Of a stretch of DNA of 64,000 bases, positions 25,484-36,963 are shown in pieces. Numbering within the stretch: position 1 is the stretch's first letter; the number at the start of each line of letters is the position of its first letter. The DNA comes from Neoscytalidium dimidiatum (Eukaryota; Ascomycota; Dothideomycetes; Botryosphaeriales; Botryosphaeriaceae). A program made the position numbers and the translations under genes. The stretch covers positions 930,001 to 994,000 of the forward strand of contig CM074705.1 of the NCBI GenBank assembly GCA_037367355.1, written 5' to 3'. Below the pieces are notes generated by a model. The model saw only the letters and a list, made by a program, of their open reading frames with translations, ran no database searches and was not told the DNA's origin.

Positions 25484-26769
25484 TCATGTCGACGCTTGTG
25501 CCGGCGACACCGGCGCCGGCGGCAGCAGCTCGATCTGCCGGATCAGAAAGCTCTTCTCATCCGTGAACTGGTCGTCGTCCGTCCGATCGTCCAGGAATGT
25601 GGGCAGGAACCTGAGCAGGCGGTCCCTGTTGTTGATCAGGATCTTTTGCACGGCCACTGATTTGTTCGGATTCGCAACGAACACCTGTGCCGAGCCGATC
25701 AGCATAACGCCCCCGAAAGCCGGCCGAGCTTCCCCATCTTTGCACGCACCTTGAAAACGTGGAATCCCTCGTAGTTTATCATGCGCCTATCGTCGCGAAG
25801 AAGCTTCATTATGATCTTCAGGTGCTCCCCTGACGCAACATACTGCGTCATGACGTTGTAGTTCGCCCTATCCAACAGAAGCTCCCCGAGCAGTTTGATC
25901 GACTGCCGCTTCGTCACATAGCTGTCCGACTGGACCAGCACGGTGTTGTACGTCTTGAAGAAGCGATCGAAGTTCGTCTGCAAATAGTCCGAGACTAGCG
26001 TCTTGTGCTTCGTCAGGATGTCCTGTGCGCAAATTAATATCTCACTCGTTCGATAAATTGATCGTACCAATGGGATGTACCCTGAAGGTGTTGAAAGCGT
26101 CCGCGCACGCCTCAAAAGCGCCCCGATCAATCCACTCGAAAAACTTCCAGAATACCCCGTCCCCTGACGACGGGACCGTCGGGTCTATATTGGCCAGCAT
26201 TTCTTTGCCTCTCCGGTCAGGCTCGTCGTAGAGGATCAGGGCCGCAACCGCGTCATGCTTCAATGCCTCTCGCAGCACGCCCCCGCACGCCATGGCACTC
26301 TCCCTCCGCTCGTAGCCGTAGCACAGCTCTATTATGATCTCCGGCCGATTGGACAGAACGTAGTGCATGGCCGGCGGCTCGGCGGCTGGATTATTCGGTA
26401 TTCGGTAGCGGAAAGCATTCGATATGATGATCTGGGTATCTTTGCGGGACTCGAACGGGAGCTTGTGGATATTTTGAGCGAGGTACAGCAAGAGGTCTTC
26501 GGCGCAGATCAAGTTGACGAGCTGGTATACCTGCTCCGGGCTTACTTCCGCCTCTGACGAAGATCAGTATCCGATCAAATATCGACACGAGGGAGCTTAC
26601 CCGGGGTTCCTTGGAGCACGATCTTCATCTGCGTGAGGTTCCGCGATAAGTCCTCCTCGGTCTTCGGCTGAGGCTTCTCCTCGGCGGCGAGGCGCTGGAG
26701 AGCCTCCTTCGTGGAGCGCACCAGGTCCATGTTGTTCCGCTGTTTGTTGCGGTTGAAGAGAAAGGCCAT
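25484..26769 (-). CDS. hymA: Mo25/CAB39 family scaffold protein (Hym1/HymA)
   Basis: Four exons on the minus strand: 26601-26769, 26081-26553, 25750-26022 and 25484-25684, 371 residues. The start MAFLFNRNKQ, then EVSPEQVYQLV, FESRKDTQIIISNAFRYR, GALRE-equivalent GGVLREALKHD, FWKFFEWID, DILTKHKTLVSDYLQ, SYVTKRQSIKLLGELLLDR and YEGFHVFK blocks are diagnostic of the helical-repeat Mo25 family. Known role: scaffold for germinal-centre and Ndr-type kinases in the RAM/MOR polarity pathway (yeast Hym1; Aspergillus HymA is needed for conidiophore development). In yeast this pathway controls Ace2, and an Ace2/Swi5-type factor lies about 15 kb away. Intron phases are 1, 0 and 0. The length matches the family. 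Confidence 0.94.
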
Positions 26770-27590
26770 GGCGGCAAGCGGTGCTAGGTTAAAAGCCGCT
26801 TTGGGGCACAGGGAAGGTCATGCGCGGGTCGAGTGGTCTAATTGGACTGCGGGCGAGATAGCGCAATAAGCAGCTACTGTTATCGGTTCCAACAAGACGC
26901 GTCGCTCTGCTGCGGGAGTATAGCAAGAAATGATCGCTTGTGGGACTATCCGCAGTCTACAACGGTTGTTGACGGAGATGTATGGCGTGGAATGGTTGTT
27001 TTCGAGCCGGCCGGCGTAAGACGTGGGGCAGCTTGAGTCGCTGGGTCGAGGTTGCTGCAGGGACTCTTGTCCACGCCCAAAACATTGCAGCGCAACACGC
27101 TGGCAACGCCACCCGCCAGGCACCTGCGAGCAGTAAGCCCCATCCAGCATGGCAATCATGCGCCGTTCACTGCTAGCCAGACCGCAATCTGGCGATGGAC
27201 GCCCCAAGAGTCTGTGGTTCATGCGCGGCTGTTTCCCCGCCGATTCACCGCATCGTGCAGCTTCGCCAGCCGCGGAGAGCTACTTGAATCATGTTGCAGC
27301 TGCCTCACCGTTGCGGAGCGGGCCACCGGCTTTTCGCGTCCTTCGCATCCGCTTGCGAGTCACTCCGATCGAGATCACGTACGTCACTTGGTCTTCTTCA
27401 CAGTTCGGGCACGGCACAAACGCGGAGGGCATACGATCCCCCCTGAATGCCAAAACCCACACTATGCATTGGACTAGGCTCAACGGCATCAACCCTGTGT
27501 GACGGGGACCGCCGAACCAAGCAGCTCCCCGCATCTTGCCATTTCTTCCGCCGTCCGCTAAATGAGCCAATACGAGCCCCCGACTAGGAC
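26770..27590. other. Mo25 promoter region and kinase 3' flank
   Basis: About 820 bp. No gene recognised; open frames on both strands overlap and show no family motif. Confidence 0.5.
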
Positions 27591-29016
27591 TCAAGCCTCG
27601 CTCTCGAAGTAATCGTGACGGAGTGCCTACAAGCGTCAAAAGCATAAACAAAACAACCTTCGTCCGTCTTTGACGCCGCTCACCTCTGTAGCCGTCAATC
27701 GCTGCGCACTCTCATACACGACCAATCTGCTGACCAGATCCCTGGCTGTTTCTTCGCAATCAGGGAGAAGCTCGACCCAAGGTTTCGCCGGGTATTCATA
27801 GAACTGCATCTTTCCCCAGTCGCGGAAATTCTTCGCCTCCTTGATACGCGCGTCATCAGCGAAGCCCTTCCACAGCACGTTGCTGCAAAGACCTACCGGC
27901 CACACCTCATCGTCCGGTGTCCCCAGGCTCTGGAAATGGCTGTTGACAAGAGCAAGGTCGCTGCCGAGTTCACCGGAATCAAAGAGTGATTTTCCTTTCA
28001 GGCATGCTACTTCAGCCACCACACAGCCAGCAGCCCACATATCAAGCGCCGCTCCATAGGCCGTGTTGCCGAAAAGAAGCTCGGGAGGCCTGTAGTGTGT
28101 CGTGCCGACGTCAGTGATCTTCTGATCTGCTGGCTCCGAGCCTTCGACCCCATCCTTCCACGCAATGCCGAAATCTGCAAGGAATGCCGGTCCCGACGGT
28201 GATCTCAGGAGAACGTTAGAAGGCTTGACATCGCGGTGGAGAATTCCGAGGGCGTGCAGGTGCTCGAGCGCCTTGAATAGATCACGAAGACAATCCCTCG
28301 CGTGGCTGCGCGTCAACTCCTTCTTTCTCAGTAGCTGCTCCAAGTCGCAACGCATGAACTCCAACACCAAGACGAAGCGGCCTCCGGCTTGCCAAAACGT
28401 CTCGATCAGCGGGACGACGCGGTTTTCTTCTGACCGCGCGATTTCCAAGATACGTGCTTCTTTTATGGAGTCATGGGGTGCGCTCATCATGGACGGTACT
28501 GTGACCTTCAACGCCACGATCTTTACAGACCTAGGAGCACTGTCATCTTCCGGGCGCCTGGCTTTGTAAATTTCGGAAAAGAGGCCGTTGTCGTGGTGGG
28601 ATACATTCTTATACTTCCCAATGTGGAAACCGGTGTTCTCAGGGATGTCGACTTCATGCTGCATGAAGGTTAGTAGGCCTGTACAGCATTCTGTGGAATC
28701 GCAACTTCATGTCACGTCAATGGGCCCGGTGCCGTGGCCCGAGCACTGAAATTGCAGGCTGTAATTTACCTCGGGAGCCTCCTCTACTTGAGCCGGGGCC
28801 TTTGATAGTAGCTCTTGCACAGCAGATTCGCATCGCAGCTCGTAGTCCACCTACCAATTCTTAGACAGTCGTCGCTTTCGCCAGCCATAGAGCACATACA
28901 TAGGTGGTGGCATGGGTGAAAGCGTCGCTCTCCAGCGCTCTGGCCTCTTTGCTGGCGTCGGCAGGGGTTGCTTCTGGATGCGCACGCTTATAGGACGATG
29001 TTCTACGCCGACATGT
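27591..29016 (-). CDS. CDK-like protein kinase (Csk1/CAK-like), 5' end unresolved
   Basis: Exons on the minus strand: 27591-27626, 27684-28658, 28770-28850 and an upstream exon ending at 28900 whose frame is open back to a stop at 29017-29019. The kinase domain has a degenerate glycine loop (NGLFSEIYKA), VALKV with the ATP lysine, an SIKEARIL helix, HRDVKPSN, DFGIAW and an APE-equivalent RPPELLFG, then LDMWAAGCVVAE. The final 12-codon exon gives ALRHDYFESEA, a CDK-type end. The layout resembles fungal Csk1-like CDK-activating kinases, which phosphorylate the T-loop of other CDKs; it could instead be another CMGC kinase. The TxY/TEY MAPK signature is absent. The upstream exons encode a charged N-terminus (VDYELRCESAVQELL). 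No in-frame ATG is present in the first visible exon, so another 5' exon or a sequence error is likely. Confidence 0.8.
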
Positions 29017-29019
29017 TCA

Positions 29020-29674
29020 ATGAGCATGGAATGGGATTTTTCTGACGAGGAGAAACCCGGGCTAAAGGGGAGCAGCGGAGCAATACGAAAAGCAGTCGGC
29101 GCATAACTCGTGTCGCGGAAATATGACGGTGGCCGTCGGCCGAAGGGCTGCCATACATGTTGACTATAGTTGCCAGGCGATCCGAAAAGCTCACAGCAGC
29201 CTTCCAGGCGTGGTCGGAAGGCATCGCGGCAGAGTGAGGCGGCCCACAGAGAGCGGCGCCGGTTGGGCTGCCGCGTAGGGCTGCAATTTCGCGGCGCGTC
29301 CGGGCGGCGGAAGCTGACGTCTGCGGCAGAGAGTCGCGCGCCGGCGGACGATGGTTTATGGGAGCGGAAAGCACTCTATGCGAGACTGAGCGGGCGGCGC
29401 GGGATCGGAATGGTTGGGCGGTTGCAGCAAATTGGGAGTGGCGCGCGGAAGTGCCTGGCTGCGGTGCGCGGGAGAGGAATAGCCCCGGTGGTCTGTGGTG
29501 TGTGTTCGTGACGAACGTCAGCCCAGTGCCGGTGCCAGCAAACCGAACACCCACAACGCACCCTCTCGCCAGCTAAGCCCCCGCTTGCCCTCTCTGCGCA
29601 GCGTCGCGCAGCATCTATGTGATCGTCCCTTCGCTCAATCCGGCGCCGTCCCCGCACCGCTCGTCCCCGCGACC
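29020..29674. promoter_or_regulatory. Divergent promoter region, kinase / Syp1
   Basis: About 650 bp separating the kinase gene (-) from the Syp1 gene (+). It must contain both promoters and perhaps the missing 5' exon of the kinase. No specific element stands out. Confidence 0.45.
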
Positions 29675-32600
29675 ATGGAGCTGTCCAGGAAAGACTACCC
29701 GGCCATGCTGGTGAGTGGAGCTTCGGGGAAGCTGCGCCGCGCACGCTCACACCCACCTCTAGGAGTCGCTGCAGCCGACCCAGGCCGTGGCAGTATTGAA
29801 CGACCGCGTCAAACACATCTCCAAGGTCAACGCAGACATTGCCGACTTCCTGCAGGTACACGCCCCCGCGCCTCCCCGCACGCCCAACTCCCGGATACTG
29901 ACGGCAGGAAAGGAGCGCCGCCGCTTGGAGGACGCATATGCTCAAGGACTTCGCAAGCTCGCCGGCAGACAGCCGCCTGATGGAGCCGCCGACCTAGGGT
30001 ATGTTGTCCCTGCCCTTTCCCGACAAGCCGGGCAGCTGAGCTGGACACAGGGTCTTTGCGCTGCCATGGCAGAGGATCATCGGCGCGACAGAGTCGCTCG
30101 CCGAATCGCATCATTCGCTCGCCCAGAAGCTGGAGGCTGACGTCGAGCGTCCGCTGCGCGAGTTCGAAAAGACGAACCGCGAGATGCAGGCCATGTCGAC
30201 CATCAGCGGCAACATGGCGCACATGGCCAAGGAAATTGAGAGCGCGCAGAAGCGGGCAGACAAGCTGAAGGACAAGGGCGCCAAGGCGCCTGCAGGGAAG
30301 GTTGCGACTGCCAGCACCGATGTCGAGAATGCAAACCAGCAGTGGAATTCGCAGGCGCCATTCATCTTTGAGCAGCTCCAGGCCGTTGACGAGAGCCGTA
30401 TCAACCATTTGCGCGATGCTCTTACTCAGTTCCAGACTCTAGAGCTCGACACAATTGACAGGACAAGAGCGCCTGCTGAGCAGTGCCTCAGCGTGATATT
30501 GGACGTGCAGACGGCCGATGAGATCAAGACTTTCTCCCTGAAGACCACAAGCGGAAAACCCAAACTTGAGATGCAAAGGGGCAGAAACCAAGCACAGGCC
30601 AGCAGCAGTCAGACTCCGACAATGCAGCCCCCTCCCACCCCAGACGACGGATCCAGTCAACGATCTGGTTCAGGTGGGTCGCCTGTAGTACCTGCTGAAC
30701 CCCGCTTACGTCCAGCAGTACAAGAGCAGAAGCATGGAGGACTCCACGGCCTGAAACGCTTGGGGACTGTTCTTGGTCGTCGCAAGAGTACGGCGCCTTA
30801 TGCTCGCACTTCATCTCCAGACAGGAAATCTTCAACTCCAAATTTGGGAGCCGCCTTCAGCTCATTCGGAAGCCGAGGGAACAAGTCAAGAGACGCAGAC
30901 CATCGACCTTCATCACCTTCCAGGCTTGCAGAGAGCCAAATACCAAGCTCTCCAGAAGCCAGCGAATCCATTGCGTCGCCCGGCAGAAGACAGAGCGCTT
31001 CCGGAGACCGGACCAACGGCATCTCTCCAGTTCCCGAAGACGAAGGTCCGAAGGACTCAGAAATGATGAATGGCGGTCAAGGCTCGGGCATTCCGCAATT
31101 ACAAGAGCCTTTGCAACCTACGACTGCTTCAAGCAGTTCGCCAGAGGTCAGTTTGTCCCGATAACGATGGGATCCCAGCTGACCCAAATTCGACAGCCTC
31201 AAAAAGATGCAGAAGGATTCTCGGTCCCAAGTTCTTCCGCTACTTCTGACCTGTTTTCTCAGGCAGAGGCTGAAGCAGCTGCGTGAGTGTGCAGTACCGC
31301 AGCCTAGATTCAAGAAACTAACGTGAATGACAGGGAGAGCATCCCTCCTCAGTTCAAGGTGGACATCAGGAATGCTCCAATTCAGGAAGAAGATAGCGGC
31401 GAGGCCGAAAGTGCAATGGCTAACGTTGCTAATACCCTGAGAATGGTCAGTATACCTATAGTATATTTCACGATCAACTTCCTAACCCTCGGTTTAGCAA
31501 GCGGCGCCAACGAAGAGGGCCAACACTACAAGAGGCAGGAGAGATGTCCGAAACACAATCTTCGTCCCATCAAGCTCACAGAGCGCGGATTTACCTCCGT
31601 TTGCTGAGCCTACCTCCGTCCCGCCATTACCAAATCCCGCGTCGCCCTCAGCATCTCCTTTGCCTTCTGCGTCACCAAATCCATCAACATCTCCACAGAT
31701 TCCTATTCCTGCATCTCCGCCTGCTGCAAGACCGCCATCCCCACTGCGGCCGGCCAGCCATCGCCTGAATTTAGGCGAGGAACATGCCGCCTCTGACACT
31801 CAATCAATCCGCTCTGCTCGGTCGCTCAGTAGTTCCCACAGTCACACCGTTCGTCACCCAGATCTACATGAGCCGGGGCTCAATTCGTCAATTGTCGAGA
31901 CTGTGAGTACATGGTTTGAACACGGAACTGTGACCAGGGCAGTAGTCATTGGAGAGCTCGCATTGGCCTACAACCCCAGTGATCTCTCGGCTCCCTTCGG
32001 CAATGAGACGATTAGGTTGGAGAACTTTCCTGTCTTAGAGAAGGTGGCACCCAATCCGACCTTTGTGGACCAGGTACCAGACAAAGCTGGTGATTACACC
32101 GTCAATCTCTCAAGCATAACGAGAACGCAAGTGGCTTTCAAATACCAAGTGCATCTGGATGAAAGTAACATTTCATCATTTGCACCGATTGCATTGGCTC
32201 CGGCCTGGAAGGTCGAGCCGACGCAAACCTCGGTCATTCTTAACTATTCCTTGAACCCGGCCTTCCGTCTTGCGCCCAGTCAAACGAGCGTAACACTTAG
32301 CAACGTTGTCCTCGTCATTCACCTCGACCCTACAGGCGCGAAGTCTTCACACTGCCAATCGAAGCCCGTGGGAACCTTCTCTAAAGACAAGTCATTGATC
32401 TACTGGCGTCTTGGCGACGTCACACTTGGTGCTGAGCAACCTGGCCAGCAACTCCGAGCTCGCTTCTACACGGAAGCGGAGGCGAAGCCGGGTAACGTCG
32501 AGGCAAGGTGGGAAATCATTGGTGACAATGCAAGTGGGTATGGAAGCGGCTTGGGCGTTTCACAAATGGTCCAGGCAGGGGAAGCAGCGGACGCAGAGGC

Positions 32601-32706
32601 CGACCCATTCGCTGATGAAAGCGCCGCACCGGCGAGCCCTGCCATAACATGGAAAGACATACATACCGTCAAGAAGATTTCGAGCGGCACCTATACGGCC
32701 GCATAA
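29675..32706 (+). CDS. syp1: Syp1-like F-BAR / mu-homology endocytic adaptor (muniscin)
   Basis: Seven exons: 29675-29710, 29763-29855, 29913-29998, 30051-31146, 31197-31282, 31334-31445 and 31498-32706, about 905 residues. The N-terminal F-BAR-type domain includes YPAML, VLNDRVKHISKVNADIADFLQ, ERRRLEDAYAQGLRKLA and LEADVERPLREFEK, predicted to bind curved plasma membrane. The centre is a Ser/Pro-rich disordered linker with RRKSTAPYARTSSPDRKSS. The C-terminal third (ETVSTWFEHGTVTRAVVIGELALAYNP onward) is a mu-homology domain as in Syp1 and FCHo proteins, which recruit cargo and early endocytic coat. A DPF motif near the end (AEADPFADES) is of a type used for adaptor-ear binding in endocytosis. 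Two introns begin with GTCAGT. Intron 2 is 57 nt and open in frame. Confidence 0.92.
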
Positions 32707-35527
32707 GGCCATAACGAAGGTTGCATTCATATGGGTCTTGTAACAGTTGGGTAATGAGATGACCGTTGGCAGGCTGGATCATGCATATTTGAATTTCTGT
32801 AAGCGAAAGATATCATGCACCGCGGCTGCTCTCTTCTTAAGTCGCCTGCACGCCATTCCTTTGTCCTTTCTTTGCGCTTCTTGCTTTCTTTTGTATATAT
32901 TTTCTCCTTTATATTTTGGGAGCTGCATAGCAACCCTTCTGTATAGTACCATTAGACGCTCCTTAACTTTTCTATCCCTCTTGTTGGTTTTATTTATCGG
33001 GATAATTGTACAATGCCCTTCACACTCATCATTGCCCCGCAATTCCATCGCCTATGCACTCTTCCGTCTGGTGACACTCAGTATCTCTCGATATCCACTT
33101 ATACAAACTTAGCTTGTAGTGCTAACGAGGCGGCACCAGCATGAAAGGGGCCGCTCTTTCAGTAATTGCGTGCGACGATGCCGAGGTTTTCGTTCGCTCA
33201 GGTCGCTCTTAGGCCAGTATGCAATGAAAGGAAATTGACCCTTATCATAAGTAGAAGATAAAACTCTCAATAGAAAAAAGGAATGAGAGTTAATCAAAAT
33301 ATGCAAAGAGCAGCGAACTAATCGTTACGCAACGAGTCTTCCGACTCTCGATGCACTTACTTCTGTGTCTGTGCACACAAGCAGCTCTCGACTGGTATGA
33401 CGGTCAACGCTACTTAGCGAAGCATTCGTGCAGGCGCAGATGCTCTATGAGAGCAATAGAATCCACGTCTAGACAACTGCTTTAATTCCACATACGCACC
33501 TTGAGCTACTTTTAAAATACCTCGAATTGACCTCTGAGCCTAATTGTGAATGGAGTCTCGCTAAAATTCTGTCAATATGCAAGCCTTTCGGATGAGGCGA
33601 GACTCTCTGATCAGTTTCTCTCCAATACAAAATTGATTTCGAACTCCAAACAGCTTGGGGTACTCTGAGGTTTAGAGACTCGATCATTTCGTGTTGAAAG
33701 TGGATTAAAAGATTGAAGATTCCACTTGGCACTCAACGGTCATGGAATGCGTGTCGCTGCCAGGTGGGTCATGATGCTACAGACGGAGCTCGCTATGCAT
33801 TTATGGGGCACACTACCTGACCCTTTGGCGAGATGTGGCATGAACATGCTTCTCTGCTGGCTGGATTGAGCACTAGCATAATTAAAGCCGAGCTTGTGCT
33901 CTAATGCCAGTGGTGAAGCCACAGATAAAAGCGACAGCGACTTGCTCCACAAGAGGTTCGCTGCTTATGATCATGATAGCCGTTTGGCCCTCCTAGCCCT
34001 CCTCCTTCGCCTTCTCCCTTCCCGCTAGGAGGCAATTATCGTAACCGAACGGCAATATTGTATAAGCGAGCGGCGCCTACCTTACAGACTGAGGGCGAGA
34101 CTACTAGAATCAATAGAAAGTACGACCAAAGATCTAATATAAATGATCGCCATCAGAACACTGCCCTTTCCAACTCAAATAGAATCTGAGGCGCGAAGAG
34201 GCCCGTTGTAGCTTGCTCCTAGGAACGAGACGGCCATACGCACGCAAAACGCATCGTGGCTACAAGCCCTATCATTTTGCATGCTCATCGACCCGCTCAT
34301 TCAGCACGTGCCGAGTTGCTTCAAGCAGATAATTATGCCAGTCAGTGATATCATGCCACCTTATCCTTATGTCAATGCCAGACCCTGTCATCTGAACATC
34401 AGAAATAACTCCACCCAAAAGTCACCTTGCCATCACTCAATCACGATGCGCTATAGTGGCTATCCAGCAGATTCCTCATAACAGATTTATTAGGTATTAA
34501 GTATCCACTACGGCGCCCAATCGAATTGGCGCCTCCTTTCCCCAGTCTAGAAGACCTTGTCATTAACAATCCAAGACCCACCACGTTGGGAACTGTCTTT
34601 TTCCTTTCCCAATTCCCATACATGTACCAAACCAAACCACGGGAAAAAGACAAACGTTGGGAGAGGAGTCGGCTAGAAAGCCCTATATCCTCAGACAGAT
34701 CCACCGCGCTTGCCCCCTTTCCCCCAGGCCTCCTCTTCTCTGCACTAGACCCAGATCGAACCAACAATGCATGACCAGGTTTGCTGTGCCCATCCCCCCT
34801 AAGGGCCCTGAAACACCCTAGTTCAAAAGTTTTGCACACACGCGATGCCCCTCGGTCACCGTAACGGGCAGTGCGGCGCTGTACGCGAGCGTAACGAAGA
34901 ATATAAGAAGTGAACGAAGCTAAATCTACAGTGTGTTTTAGGTAAGCGACCGGAATGGGGTATATCGCTCTCTCGGAATCCAATAAATGCTGGTGAAGCC
35001 CTCATTAAAGTAGTAATTTCCCTGTCGTTGATAACGCCGCGCGCGAATGTGATCGGAATCAATCCGGGTGGTCTATCAGGGTCGCATGAAGAAATCCAAA
35101 AGGCGTAAAGGAAGAATGGGCGCCTGCAGCCGTTTCAGCCTCACTGCGCATTAGGACGCACGGTCCCAGCATGCGTGGTTGTCTTCGTGGCAGATGTGGC
35201 TGAGTTGTGTGGCTGCAGTAATGAGGCGCCCCAAAACTCGATCGACGTTCCCTTCGGTTCGCTCGTCGCCGGAATAACGGATGACGGTGGCGAGGTTAAA
35301 GTTCGGGCCGGGATCGAATCGCAAGAAAAGGAGTTGCGGTGTACTAACAAGTCGCAACGCAAAAATGCAGGATAAACTCCGTCCATGCAATCAATGGTCA
35401 TTAGAGGCGTGAGCGGACTGTTGTGAGCCCTCGCGAGATTTGTCGTGATTATAGTGGTTGTCCCGTGAAGAGATGCAGTCAAGACTTGGTGGAAACAATA
35501 GCCGCGACGGCCTCACAGAAACCGTCT
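32707..35527. other. Long convergent intergenic region, Syp1 / aur1
   Basis: About 2.8 kb between two 3' ends, clearly more A/T-rich than the rest of the window. No recognisable gene, tRNA or 5S rRNA was found. The longest open frame (180 codons, 34441-34983 minus) has no motif I recognise. Confidence 0.5.
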
Positions 35528-36963
35528 TTACCGATATTCACGTTCGTGGTCCGAGGCCGAGGCAAGCGTGTCGCCTTCCCAACCTTCCGAGTCAATTGGG
35601 CTCCGGGGTCCGTTGGATGGGCTCCTGGCACCCGAAGAGTAGGATGAGGACGAGCCAATGGTCCATTCATCGCTATCCGACGCAGGGTGGAACTCCTCGT
35701 AGAAAGGCGTCATAACGTGACCGTACTCTTGCGATTCGCCAACCTCGATGAAGTCATAGTCCCATCTTGTGGTCTTATCTAGCTGGACCCTGGGCAGGAA
35801 TTTCTGCTTCGCGATGAAGAAAATGCCACCGGCAACTGGGTCTCTGTTAGCAGATTTGTGATAAAGTCCGAAATAGGTCAGGCTTACGCAGGCTACCAGC
35901 GACGAGATCAACCGCGTAATGGTGAGAAAGGTACATGGTCGACCACCACAACCACATAACGTAGGCAGTGAAAACGGGCCACATCTTGGGGAAAAGGTGG
36001 GTCAAGAAGAGGGCGTGGATGGTTGCCCAGCCCGAGTGCAGGGACGGGAACGCGCCGAACACCATAGGCGAAGCGGTAAAGCCAGAGGTGTAAAGGTCAA
36101 GACCAAGGAGCTTGTCGATGGCTGCCAGACCTGCTGGACTGCCAGGCATTCCGTAATTCGCTGGAGCAAGGCCATAAATGTTCTCATACCACGGCGGAGA
36201 GCACGGGAAGCACAGTTGAATAATGACACCAGCAAGGTTCATGTATCCAAACGAGCGGGCAAAGACCGGCAACGACCCGGGCGGCCCAAAGAGGAACATA
36301 ACTCCGGAACAGACGACGGGAGACCCGAAATGAGTGATCCCATAGGGAATCCAAGCAAGCACATCCAGGACCACGTGCTTATGCGCCGAAAGGATATTGC
36401 TAAGATTGGCACCATACATGATGTTCTCGAGCGCGGGAAGAACCCGCACCCAGATGGGTGGTCGGTACTCGCCGGATATGAATCTAGGAGCGCCCAGTCA
36501 GTCTCGTCTTCTTGGCCAATGGGGGCCGCGGGTGTGCTTACTGGCAAGAATAGAACAAGACCAGCCAGGTGATTGCAGGCAGGAACGGTAGGAAAAACTG
36601 CCTCGTTGCTGGCACGACCATGGAGCCCATCAGGAGCGAGGCCACAAAAGTCTTAAAAATGGGCCCGGGCTTCTCGATGACGGAAAGGGCGAAGATGCCC
36701 ACGATGGCCAGGAAGAGGTACTGAGCATCGTAGTAGGACCACTGGTGCGAACGGAGCGAGCGCAGGGTGTCCGAGGGCGACAGCGAGGTCTCGAGCGAGG
36801 CGACGTTCGAGGTGGGCGACTGTCTGCTGCGGATCTTGGACTTGGTTGCGCGCCACTTTCTGCGGACCTTGTGCGGCACGAGGATGGGCAGCGAGGGCCG
36901 CCATGCAGGAATCATGGCCTTGCGCGGCAGGTAGTCCTGGTAGGAGGGCAGGCGGGTATGCAT
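35528..36963 (-). CDS. aur1: Inositol phosphorylceramide synthase catalytic subunit Aur1
   Basis: Three exons on the minus strand: 36542-36963, 35888-36483 and 35528-35835, 441 residues. The protein has several membrane helices, the conserved block PPIWVRVLPALENIMYGANLSNILS, then the PAP2-type catalytic motifs GAFPSLHSGWA and MYLSHHYAVDLVAGS, which supply the His-His-Asp triad. RWDYDFIE and an acidic, Ser-rich cytosolic tail complete it. Known role: transfers phosphoinositol from phosphatidylinositol to ceramide in the Golgi, an essential fungal sphingolipid step and the target of aureobasidin A. The last intron was placed so that the join reads VAGSLLAGGIFFIAK, the family pattern; a nearby acceptor at 35839 would also keep frame. 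Confidence 0.95.
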
